Source: Shewanella woodyi ATCC 51908
GTDB lineage: Bacteria; Pseudomonadota; Gammaproteobacteria; Enterobacterales; Shewanellaceae
Length of the DNA stretch: 64,000 bases
Direction of reading: 5' to 3'
Assembly (NCBI RefSeq): GCF_000019525.1
Contig: NC_010506.1
Coordinates: forward strand, 5,580,001-5,644,000
How positions within the stretch are numbered: the stretch's first letter is position 1; every line of letters begins with the position of its first letter. Position numbers and translations under genes: made by a program. This document shows, in pieces, positions 18,395 to 24,578 of the stretch. Below the pieces are notes generated by a model, which ran no database searches, was not told where the DNA came from, and worked only from the letters and a program-made list of their open reading frames with translations.

Positions 18395-18407
18395 GTTATA
18401 TCTCAAG

Positions 18408-18435
18408 TTGCATACTTATAATTACATGATAAAAT
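18408..18435 (+). promoter_or_regulatory. Possible cassette-1 promoter
   Basis: TTGCAT (18408-18413), a 16-base spacer, then TAAAAT (18430-18435), 20 bases before the first start codon of the cassette. It would let the cassette be expressed without an integron Pc promoter. Confidence 0.4.
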
Positions 18436-18454
18436 TGATTTTTTTCGATGACAG

Positions 18455-18832
18455 GTGCCTAAATTGAATATTGAAGTGCCGGATGAACTGATTCAAAAGG
18501 GGATAAGTTACCTCTTAGAAAGTCCAGTTCTGTTCGGTTTAACAGTGTTATGTGGCGTGAGTGGGCATCTCATATTTTTTATGATATTTACCTATTTTAG
18601 TGACCAAGATGCCACAAAAACTTATCTAAATACCATGTTGGGTAAAATCTCGCTTGGTGCGCTCCTCTATGCCGTGGTCGCACTACCGATCTATATAGTT
18701 GAATATGGCTCAATGAGCATTGAGTACACCAAACTCATGGCGATTGTCCCATCAGCAATTATCATTGGTCTTTTTCTTCAAGCTGGTTTTTTTGGTGTCT
18801 TTATATATAGAAAAGGGAGTGCTAGCGCATGA
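18455..18832 (+). CDS. Cassette 1 membrane protein, partner of ParA-like ATPase
   Basis: A 125-residue protein with three predicted membrane helices (about residues 23-45, 64-85 and 93-118) and a short charged N terminus (LNIEVPDELIQKGISYLL). It starts at a GTG (18455) with only weak ribosome-binding sequence; a TTG nine bases later is possible. Its stop overlaps the ATG of the ATPase gene (ATGA), so the two are translationally coupled and probably form a complex at the inner membrane. No family is recognised. Gene cassettes usually carry one gene; a coupled pair suggests a two-component function. Confidence 0.65.
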   Translation: MPKLNIEVPDELIQKGISYLLESPVLFGLTVLCGVSGHLIFFMIFTYFSDQDATKTYLNTMLGKISLGALLYAVVALPIYIVEYGSMSIEYTKLMAIVPSAIIIGLFLQAGFFGVFIYRKGSASA

Positions 18833-19869
18833 GTAGTGCAAAAGTCATTAACGTAGTTAGTGGTAAAGGTGGTACGGGAAAAACGCTCCTTACAGCAGTG
18901 CTAGCTGATATCCTTGGGAATGAGGGTTACTCTGTTTTAGTTGTTGATCTTGATGTTTTTGTTCGAGGTTTAACCTCACTGTTATATTTTCATAGAAAAG
19001 AGACAATTCAGTTAACTCAAGAAGACAAAATGTCGGTGGCTGAATATTTCATTGACAAAGGTGATGTAGAGGTTTCTGGGAAATCCAAGTTTTCGAATGA
19101 ACGTTATCGTTCTTTTGATGTTATTCCATCAGTTACCAGAGTAGATGAAGTCCTAAATTTTAAAGATATCATGCCGGATGACAAGCAAGAAGCTAGAGAA
19201 ATTATCTCGTCAATGCTAAAGCGTCTTGATAAAGGATATGATTTTATTATATTCGATAGTCGTGCTGGCTATGATGAATTGATTTCTGCTACACACTTTT
19301 TATCTGATATTACGTTGTGTATTGAAGAAGAGGATGATATTTCAAAAATAACATCCGATAACTTGGTTAAGCAATTGGAGCAGGACGCTAATGTTCCTAT
19401 CTTCAGACTAACAAATAAAGCTCGTGGAATAAGATCTGAAAATGACTTGGCATCTCGAGGAATTGACTATTTGGGTAAAGTTCCATTCGATATGGATGTG
19501 ATGGAAAGCTTCGGTACAGCTTACTTTTGGGATGATATCAGCCGAACATTATACAAGTCAGCCTTAGCTCGTGCATGGAATAACCTGTCGTCCAAACTTC
19601 AGCTTAATAAACCGGTGACTGAAAATAGAATTAACCTTATTGGTAGTGAGAGGTTGGAAGAGCGACTTCAGTTTATTAGCTTGAAAGATAGGGTGGTATT
19701 CGTTTATAGCTTAATGATTACAATAATTGGCTTATCCTACGGCATATTTGGTGCAAAAGGTTTATCTGTATTTTGGAATGAATTTGGTACTAGTCAGAGT
19801 CTCGCATTAGTTATTGGTATATCGGGTGTATTTTCTTCTATGTACCTTTTACTCAAACGGAAACGATAG
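18829..19869 (+). CDS. Cassette 1 ParA/MinD-like ATPase with C-terminal membrane helices
   Basis: A 346-residue protein. Residues 8-19 contain the deviant Walker A VVSGKGGTGKT of the ParA/MinD/SIMIBI class, followed by VLVVDLDVFVRG (Walker A' region) and YDFIIFDSRAGYDE (Walker B, with FDSRAG in place of the usual DxPAG). Unlike partition ParA proteins it ends in two hydrophobic helices (about residues 288-310 and 323-341) followed by KRKR, so it is probably membrane-anchored. The 4-base overlap with the upstream membrane protein gene and absence of a ParB argue against DNA partition. A membrane-associated signalling or defence role is inference only. Confidence 0.75.
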   Translation: MSSAKVINVVSGKGGTGKTLLTAVLADILGNEGYSVLVVDLDVFVRGLTSLLYFHRKETIQLTQEDKMSVAEYFIDKGDVEVSGKSKFSNERYRSFDVIPSVTRVDEVLNFKDIMPDDKQEAREIISSMLKRLDKGYDFIIFDSRAGYDELISATHFLSDITLCIEEEDDISKITSDNLVKQLEQDANVPIFRLTNKARGIRSENDLASRGIDYLGKVPFDMDVMESFGTAYFWDDISRTLYKSALARAWNNLSSKLQLNKPVTENRINLIGSERLEERLQFISLKDRVVFVYSLMITIIGLSYGIFGAKGLSVFWNEFGTSQSLALVIGISGVFSSMYLLLKRKR

Positions 19870-20001
19870 AGATATAACAAAGCATTTAAGAGTGATTCCC
19901 AACGCATGGCATTTTTCATTCCATCGTTGGGTTTCGTGTTTATGGCGCTATGGTTTAGGCTTGGTGGCAGCGTTGCTCACACCTTAATGCGGCGTTAGTT
20001 G
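19870..20001 (+). repeat. attC site 1 (long type)
   Basis: R'' is AGATATAAC at 19870-19878, immediately after the ATPase stop, and R' is GGCGTTAGTTG at 19991-20001. The interior has the imperfect dyad typical of long Shewanella/Vibrio sites: CCCAACGCATGGCATTTT against a GGTGGCAGCGTTGCTCAC segment. About 130 bases; recombination point at G19994. Confidence 0.85.
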
Positions 20002-20020
20002 TTTTAAGAGGAAGTATTGA

Positions 20021-20758
20021 ATGCAGTGGATATCTGCTTATAGTCGTTTGTTTAGTATGTTGGATAAAACAGGCTCACCTGCTTACCATAGTGGCTCAGC
20101 CTTCATTAAGGTCGTTCAACAGTTTGACCGTGGCTTGCCAGATTATTCGCTCTACATTGAAGAAAGAAACAGGCTGAAACAGAGTACAACTCGTCGAGAT
20201 TTTTACTGGGACATTCTCCAAAATCTCGATGAATCAACACGATTCGAAGTGTTTCGTGGCTTTATAGATATTGTCGAGCCACATTGTCCAACTGAAGCTC
20301 AAGATCTTCGAGCATATATGTTTGGTAACGGTAACCCTGTTCCCAAGGCTACTATTCCAAACCATCAGTGGAGTTCTGATAAGCTCAATTCGACACTGTC
20401 TAAAATTGACAATGCAATAGATACGGCAAACTACAACAATGCAATGACTTTGGCATACACGTGTCTGGAGGGGTTGTATAAATCCTATGTTCAGAAACAT
20501 GTTCCAGCTAGCAGCAATGTCACTGACTTAATACCGTTGTCCAAGTTGGTTCGAACAGACATTGATTCAAAGCTCTCAGCAGTAGGTAGTTATCCAGTTC
20601 AAATGGTGACAAGTATTTCTACACTTACCAGTGCAATTGCAAACTCTAGAAATAGCTTTAGTGATTCACACTTTGATCATGATGCTAATAAATGGCTAGC
20701 TATCTATAGTCGAGATTTGGTTAACTCTATTGGACGTTTGTTATTGCATTTTCTGTGA
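20021..20758 (+). CDS. Cassette 2 Abi_C/HEPN-like abortive infection protein
   Basis: A 245-residue soluble, mostly helical protein. The C-terminal half (residues about 125-245) resembles the Abi_C/HEPN type found in abortive-infection family proteins: ALTYTCLEGLYKSY-like helix (here LAYTCLEGLYKSYVQKHVP) followed by SRNSFSDSHFDHD, which fits the HEPN motif R-x6-H. The N-terminal part (MQWISAYSRLFSMLDKTGSPAYHSGSAF) is similar to the conserved start of that family. HEPN proteins are commonly RNases in phage-defence or toxin systems. AAGAGGAAG precedes the ATG by about seven bases. It is alone in its cassette. Confidence 0.6.
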   Translation: MQWISAYSRLFSMLDKTGSPAYHSGSAFIKVVQQFDRGLPDYSLYIEERNRLKQSTTRRDFYWDILQNLDESTRFEVFRGFIDIVEPHCPTEAQDLRAYMFGNGNPVPKATIPNHQWSSDKLNSTLSKIDNAIDTANYNNAMTLAYTCLEGLYKSYVQKHVPASSNVTDLIPLSKLVRTDIDSKLSAVGSYPVQMVTSISTLTSAIANSRNSFSDSHFDHDANKWLAIYSRDLVNSIGRLLLHFL

Positions 20759-20761
20759 GCC

Positions 20762-20886
20762 AAACAACTAACAATCAATTCAAGCAGATTCGCAACACTT
20801 GGCACTTTTGGTTTGAATCAGCTTTAGTGTCTACGGCAAAATGGTTTAGTTAGGTGGCAGCGTTGCTCACTACTTAATTGGGCGTT
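20762..20886 (+). repeat. attC site 2, interrupted at its core by a MITE-like insertion
   Basis: R'' is AAACAACTAAC (20762-20772). The interior matches site 1 closely (GATTCGCAACACTTGGCA and GGTGGCAGCGTTGCTCAC). The right end reads TTGGGCGTT at 20878-20886 and is then cut by the inserted element; the missing bases ATGCG are found after the element at 21065. Confidence 0.85.
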
Positions 20887-21061
20887 GAGGCTGTAGAATT
20901 ATTCCCAAGCTGAAATGATGAATGAAATTTACGTTCGGAGAAAGCGTAAAAGCAATTGTTTAGAAGTATACCGCCTCAGAATTCACGTAGCTCCGCGTTT
21001 TGGGACTTAATTTTTATCATTTTTGAGCCTATTTTTTCTAGAAGAGAAATTCTACAGGCTC
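20887..21061 (+). mobile_element. 175-bp MITE-like element in the attC core
   Basis: The left end is GAGGCTGTAGAATT (20887-20900) and the right end AATTCTACAGGCTC (21048-21061), which are 14-base terminal inverted repeats with one mismatch. The element is flanked by GTT on both sides (20884-20886 and 21062-21064). Removing the element and one GTT restores GGGCGTTATGCG, a canonical cassette junction that matches the R'' of the following TIR cassette. The element has no convincing gene, so it would need a transposase in trans. Confidence 0.75.
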
Positions 21062-21087
21062 GTTATGCGAATAAAGGAAAATTTTCG

Positions 21088-21963
21088 ATGACGATAAGCG
21101 TGTTTTTAAGTCATAACCATAGCGACAAGGATTTTATAAGAAAGCTTGCGAGAGACTTGGAAAGCCATGGTGTTCGTTATTGGCTTGATGAAGCGGAAAT
21201 GAAAATAGGCGATTCACTGATACAGAAAATACGAGAAGGTATTGATTCTGTAGACTTCTTCGCCGTTGTCTTATCTCCTAATTCTGTTGAAGCACCTTGG
21301 GTCGTGAATGAGCTTGATGTTGCTATGAATCAACAGATAAACGGAAAGCCTATTAAAGTACTCCCGATTCTGCTTAAAGAGTGCGAGCTTCCCGGATTTC
21401 TGGTTGGGAAACTGTATGGGGACTTTCAGAACGAAGCTCAGTACGAAGACTCATTTAGAATACTCATTAACAGTATCGGTTTGGTCTTCAATAAAAGTGT
21501 TATGAACTCTGAAAGAAGCTCAAACAGTCTTGGTACTGCGCTAGATAAAGCTTTCTTGAAAAGTTTGCCTCTAATGTCAAAACCTTTCCACAGGCCATTT
21601 CAGTATATGGGGATGCCCATCCACAAGGCTGAAGCAGAGGTTGGAGCCGCTGCGAACTCTGTAGGTAACATTATCGTCGAAAATGATGATTGTAGAATGC
21701 TCCTAGAGGCTGAAGGAAACTTTATTAGCTATGTAGAAGTTGATCTGAAAGCCACTGCTCCGCATTACCAAAATCAAGAATTCGACTCTGAGCCAGTCCT
21801 TGGTGCTTTGAGTATTGGATTGACGGAACTTGATTTAGAAAGGAAGAAGACCCATTATCACACCTACTATGACCATAGAAGAAAGCTCAAAGTCAGTGTC
21901 TCATGCCTTGGTGATGGAGAACCGCTCACCGTAGCATTTAGTTCCAAATACTATGGAATGTAA
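21088..21963 (+). CDS. Cassette 3 TIR-domain protein
   Basis: A 291-residue protein starting at the ATG at 21088 (AAAGGA eight bases upstream); a longer in-frame reading begins inside the inserted element and is rejected. Residues 1-130 are a TIR domain: ISVFLSHNHSDKDFIRKLARDLE at the start, VRYWLDEAEMKIGDSL, then VVLSPNSVEAPWVVNELDVAM with the Glu of the NADase-type active site (WxxNEL). Residues 150-291 form a beta-rich C-terminal domain without recognised family. Prokaryotic TIR proteins commonly degrade NAD or make cyclic ADP-ribose signals in phage defence; the C-terminal domain would be the sensor or partner-binding part by analogy. The start lies 24 bases inside its cassette. Confidence 0.8.
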   Translation: MTISVFLSHNHSDKDFIRKLARDLESHGVRYWLDEAEMKIGDSLIQKIREGIDSVDFFAVVLSPNSVEAPWVVNELDVAMNQQINGKPIKVLPILLKECELPGFLVGKLYGDFQNEAQYEDSFRILINSIGLVFNKSVMNSERSSNSLGTALDKAFLKSLPLMSKPFHRPFQYMGMPIHKAEAEVGAAANSVGNIIVENDDCRMLLEAEGNFISYVEVDLKATAPHYQNQEFDSEPVLGALSIGLTELDLERKKTHYHTYYDHRRKLKVSVSCLGDGEPLTVAFSSKYYGM

Positions 21964-21965
21964 AT

Positions 21966-22015
21966 CGCATAACAAAGCATTGCAGCGGATAAACCGCTGA
22001 ATGCGGCGTTATGCG
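21966..22015 (+). repeat. attC site 3 (short type)
   Basis: CGCATAAC (R'') and GGCGTTATGCG (R') enclose a compact hairpin with perfect GCAGCGG/CCGCTG stem around an ATAAA loop. About 50 bases, much shorter than sites 1 and 2. Confidence 0.88.
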
Positions 22016-22031
22016 TAAGGAGAATTGAAGT

Positions 22032-23006
22032 TTGACGAAAATACTTGCATGGTCAGTAGTCTTTATAGCCGCCATATGGACCATTGAAGCTCCTGATTTT
22101 GAGCCTATTGTGGCTTTTGTTGCATCATTGCTAACAGCCATTACTCTCCAAGTGAAGAAATCCAACGATAAGCAGGAGACTGAAGCTTCACCGACAATTG
22201 AAGAAAGCGATAATACTTTTGAGGTTGCAGAAGAAGAAAAAACTCCGGAAGTAAATCCCGTATTTAAGTTGGCGGAACGTTTTTTGGAAGTTTTTGAATC
22301 TCATGGTGTTCATCTCAATGAAATACCTAGATGCATCCCAGAAAAGTTTGGGATATCCCTTGTAGAGTTAGCCAATAAGGATAAGCTTATTGAAAAGTTA
22401 ACTCCCGATCTAATCGATTGGTTCTGTTCAATATTTAATATTCGAAGAGACTGGTTAGAAGCAAACGGGAACTATATCTACGATACAAAAAATTACTATA
22501 AGAATGAACATAGCTTACTTAGACTTTTAAAGGATCTGAAAGAGCAACACCATAGCTCTATGAGAGTTATTGCCTATAAAGATGTCAAAGAATTAGATAG
22601 TGGTGGCGAGCGTCCTCAAGATGTCAATCTATTGATAGTCATACCTGCATTTAAAATTGATGACAGGTTAGTCATGAAGTATATCCCTACTTCAACTCAA
22701 TGGGATTGGGGGTATTGGCGCTCTCGATATCAATTCAAAGGTATAACTAGAGTCTGCTACAAGAAGCTCGATTTAACATTTGACGGTTACAACCTAGATT
22801 CAGAAAAGATGGCGGAATTGTCCTCTGGAGGAGTATTTCCAAAACTCATTATTGATGAAACACCAATGGGCTATACCTGGTATCCAGATGATTACACCGA
22901 CAAGGAAACGGAGAGTCGGTGTGCCAAAGAAACTCACGAAAACCGTTCAATACTCGATTATATAGACGAGCAACGGTATGCGGATGTGTTTACTGATAAC
23001 GCATAA
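22032..23006 (+). CDS. Cassette 4 membrane-anchored protein of unknown function
   Basis: A 324-residue protein starting at TTG 22032 with AAGGAG nine bases upstream, which decides the start. Residues 1-42 form two short hydrophobic helices, then an acidic linker (EEKTPEVNP). Residues about 75-150 (RFLEVFESHGVHLNEIPRC... LIDWFCSIFNIRRDWLEANG) resemble the helix-turn-helix segment of XRE-type proteins, where the FNIxxxWL pattern is common. The remainder has a mixed alpha/beta composition with many Trp and Tyr. No enzymatic motif is seen. The stop codon lies inside the attC R'' sequence, a common arrangement in cassettes. Possibly a membrane-tethered sensor, but unproven. Confidence 0.65.
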   Translation: MTKILAWSVVFIAAIWTIEAPDFEPIVAFVASLLTAITLQVKKSNDKQETEASPTIEESDNTFEVAEEEKTPEVNPVFKLAERFLEVFESHGVHLNEIPRCIPEKFGISLVELANKDKLIEKLTPDLIDWFCSIFNIRRDWLEANGNYIYDTKNYYKNEHSLLRLLKDLKEQHHSSMRVIAYKDVKELDSGGERPQDVNLLIVIPAFKIDDRLVMKYIPTSTQWDWGYWRSRYQFKGITRVCYKKLDLTFDGYNLDSEKMAELSSGGVFPKLIIDETPMGYTWYPDDYTDKETESRCAKETHENRSILDYIDEQRYADVFTDNA

Positions 23007-23058
23007 CAAAGCATTCTAGCCGACGCCACGGCGCTGCTGAATGCGGCGTTATATTCAC
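23000..23058 (+). repeat. attC site 4 (short type)
   Basis: CGCATAAC at 23000-23007 and GGCGTTATATTCAC ending at 23058. The internal stem pairs AGCCGACGCC-like bases with GGCGCTGCT. Same short class as site 3, and the bases AACAAAGCATT and AATGCGGCGTTAT are shared. Confidence 0.85.
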
Positions 23059-23075
23059 AAAGCTTAAAAATCAAG

Positions 23076-23152
23076 TCCGTACTATCTCCGTACAAGTTGC
23101 GATTTGATTGTTTAAATCTTATACTCAAGTTAATTACGGAATTACTCCGTAC
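23076..23152 (+). promoter_or_regulatory. Promoter and operator repeats of the toxin-antitoxin cassette
   Basis: TTGCGA (23097-23102), a 17-base spacer and TATACT (23120-23125) form a good sigma-70 promoter. TCCGTAC occurs at 23076-23082, 23087-23093 and 23146-23152, and the last forms the dyad TACGGA-N5-TCCGTA (23135-23151). The copies flank the promoter on both sides, as expected for autorepression by a ribbon-helix-helix antitoxin. Confidence 0.65.
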
Positions 23153-23165
23153 AATTGGAGGTTTT

Positions 23166-23435
23166 ATGGCTACTGCAAGACTTGATATCCGTTTGGATGA
23201 AGAAATCAAAGCTAAGGCTGAGAAAGCTTCAGCTTTACTTGGTTTAAAAAGTTTAACTGAATACGTTGTTCGTTTAATGGACGAAGATTCAACTCAGGTG
23301 ATTTCTGAACATGAAAGCATCACTGTTGAAGCAAATGTATTTGACCAATTCATGATTGCTTGTGACGAGGCTAAGGCTCCGAATAAAGCATTACTCGAAG
23401 CTGCGGCATTTACTAAAAGTGGTGAATTTAAGTGA
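23166..23435 (+). CDS. DUF1778 antitoxin (TacA-like)
   Basis: An 89-residue antitoxin of the DUF1778/TacA type. The start at ATG 23166 follows TTGGAGG by five bases; an upstream in-frame extension covers the promoter and is not used. Residues 3-45 (ARLDIRLDEEIKAKAEKASALLGLKSLTEYV) form a ribbon-helix-helix DNA-binding domain. The C terminus (VFDQFMIACDEAKAPNKALLEAA) is the toxin-neutralising segment. It overlaps the toxin gene by four bases, and its operator-like repeats surround the promoter. Confidence 0.85.
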   Translation: MATARLDIRLDEEIKAKAEKASALLGLKSLTEYVVRLMDEDSTQVISEHESITVEANVFDQFMIACDEAKAPNKALLEAAAFTKSGEFK

Positions 23436-23962
23436 GTTATGCCAAGACTTTTAAAGAATTGGATAAATCACAACACGATAGAGCATCATTTGACTGTGGC
23501 GAAAAAGAGCTAAACGACTTTATCCAAACTCAAGCAGCTAAACATATGCAAGCAGGTATTAGCCGCACTATGGTTTTACCTGCTTCTGTGCCACTACCAA
23601 ATCAAAAATATCCAATTTGTTCGTTTTATAGCATCGCGCCAAGTTCAATTAGCCGTGATACGTTGCCACAAGCGATGGCTAAAAAATTACCGCGCTATCC
23701 CATTCCTGTTTTCCTTTTAGCTCAACTGGCAGTTCATAAAGAATTTCATGGCAGTGGATTAGGTAAAGTTAGCTTAATCAAAGCCCTAGAATATCTTTGG
23801 GAAATTAACTCTCATATGAGAGCTTATTCCATTGTTGTTGATTGTTTAACTGAGCAAGCAGAGTCATTTTACGCAAAATATGGTTTCGAAGTTCTTTGTG
23901 AAATCAACGGCCGTGTAAGAATGTTCATTCCGATGAAAACAGTCGGTCAGTTATTTACTTAA
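23432..23962 (+). CDS. GNAT acetyltransferase toxin (TacT-like)
   Basis: A 176-residue GCN5-type acetyltransferase. It begins at GTG overlapping the antitoxin stop (GTGA). The family start FDCGEKELNDFIQTQAAKHMQAGISRT is typical of TacT-like toxins, followed by the acetyl-CoA site LAVHKEFHGSGLGKVSL (Q/RxxGxG/A type, here HGSGLG) and the catalytic Tyr region ESFYAKYGFEVL. TacT toxins acetylate the amino group of charged aminoacyl-tRNA and stop translation. Paired with the DUF1778 antitoxin, this forms a type II module, a very common integron cassette cargo that stabilises the array. Confidence 0.85.
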   Translation: MSYAKTFKELDKSQHDRASFDCGEKELNDFIQTQAAKHMQAGISRTMVLPASVPLPNQKYPICSFYSIAPSSISRDTLPQAMAKKLPRYPIPVFLLAQLAVHKEFHGSGLGKVSLIKALEYLWEINSHMRAYSIVVDCLTEQAESFYAKYGFEVLCEINGRVRMFIPMKTVGQLFT

Positions 23963-23970
23963 ACGAAAGA

Positions 23971-24012
23971 GTGAATATAACAAATGCATCAAAAGATATG
24001 CAGGGTCAGTGT
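23971..24012 (+). repeat. attC site 5, degenerate right end
   Basis: R'' GTGAATATAAC (23971-23981) pairs with the start of cassette 5. A small stem TGCAT/ATGCA follows, but the expected GGCGTTRRRY is absent (sequence reads GCAGGGTCAGTG). The array therefore ends in a truncated or decayed site. Confidence 0.5.
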
Positions 24013-24093
24013 AAACTTTAACTGATACCCATACATTTACTAATCCCACGATCCAACTTTAGACTCCCTGCTCTAACGCATTTCTGTCCAGAA

Positions 24094-24306
24094 ATGAGTT
24101 ACAACATAAATATCAATCGAAGTGATAAACATTCAGGTGTAGATGCAGCAGTGAGCTTCGATGACATGGCGAGGTATCACGAAGTGATACTCTTCGAACG
24201 AGAGGCTCGGATGCCGAGCTGGCAGTTAAACAAGGATGTTGTTTGTCATCGTATACAAGAAAGCATGCTGCAGGCAATAAACATCAATAAAGCCATGCTT
24301 AACTGA
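24094..24306 (+). CDS. Possible small hypothetical protein
   Basis: A 70-residue frame (MSYNININRSD start, then SFDDMARYHEVILFEREARMPSWQL) with protein-like composition but no clear ribosome-binding site. It lies just beyond the right end of the cassette array. Not recognised; it could be a genuine short gene or a remnant. The following 24307-24540 hold no better candidate. Confidence 0.3.
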   Translation: MSYNININRSDKHSGVDAAVSFDDMARYHEVILFEREARMPSWQLNKDVVCHRIQESMLQAININKAMLN

Positions 24307-24578
24307 CAATAACCAAAAACCAAACTCGTCCAATGAACCCAATCAAAAAGAGACTTGGAACTTGCTATCAGGCAAGTCAGCAAGTTTTTGTTCAAAAATG
24401 GCTTACCCCCGCCAAAACCCGTCAGATGAAATCCATACTTTCACAGCCTCTGTTCGAAAAGAATTTAGTGGTAGCTAGAGTATTGATAACCTACAGGGTT
24501 ATAGTTATGTTAATGTTCAGTATTGTCTAGTTATGATTTTCATCTACAAATTAAGAGTCTAATAATAAAGGATTATTT

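Larger units (their letters stand above)
18395..23981 (+). mobile_element. Integron-type gene cassette array without integrase (CALIN)
   Basis: Five cassettes are all oriented to the right. Each cassette's first bases are the exact reverse complement of the R'' end of its own attC: GTTATATCTC (18395) with GAGATATAAC (19869), GTTAGTTGTTT (19994) with AAACAACTAAC (20762), GTTATGCGA (21062) with TCGCATAAC (21965), GTTATGCGT (22008) with ACGCATAAC (22999), GTTATATTCAC (23048) with GTGAATATAAC (23971). This circular complementarity is the signature of IntI recombination. No integrase gene is in the window. The cargo is rich in defence-like genes (TIR, HEPN/Abi, toxin-antitoxin, ATPase plus membrane protein). 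Confidence 0.85.

Noticed and set aside
20956..21087. N-terminal extension of the TIR gene
   Set aside because: It runs through the inserted 175-bp element; the ATG at 21088 has a proper ribosome site and begins the TIR fold.
18395..24012. CRISPR array
   Set aside because: The repeated sequences are attC sites with gene-sized spacing and inverted symmetry, not short direct repeats with regular spacers.
24333..24530. 65-codon frame after the cassette array
   Set aside because: No ribosome site, no recognisable similarity, and a composition that looks accidental.
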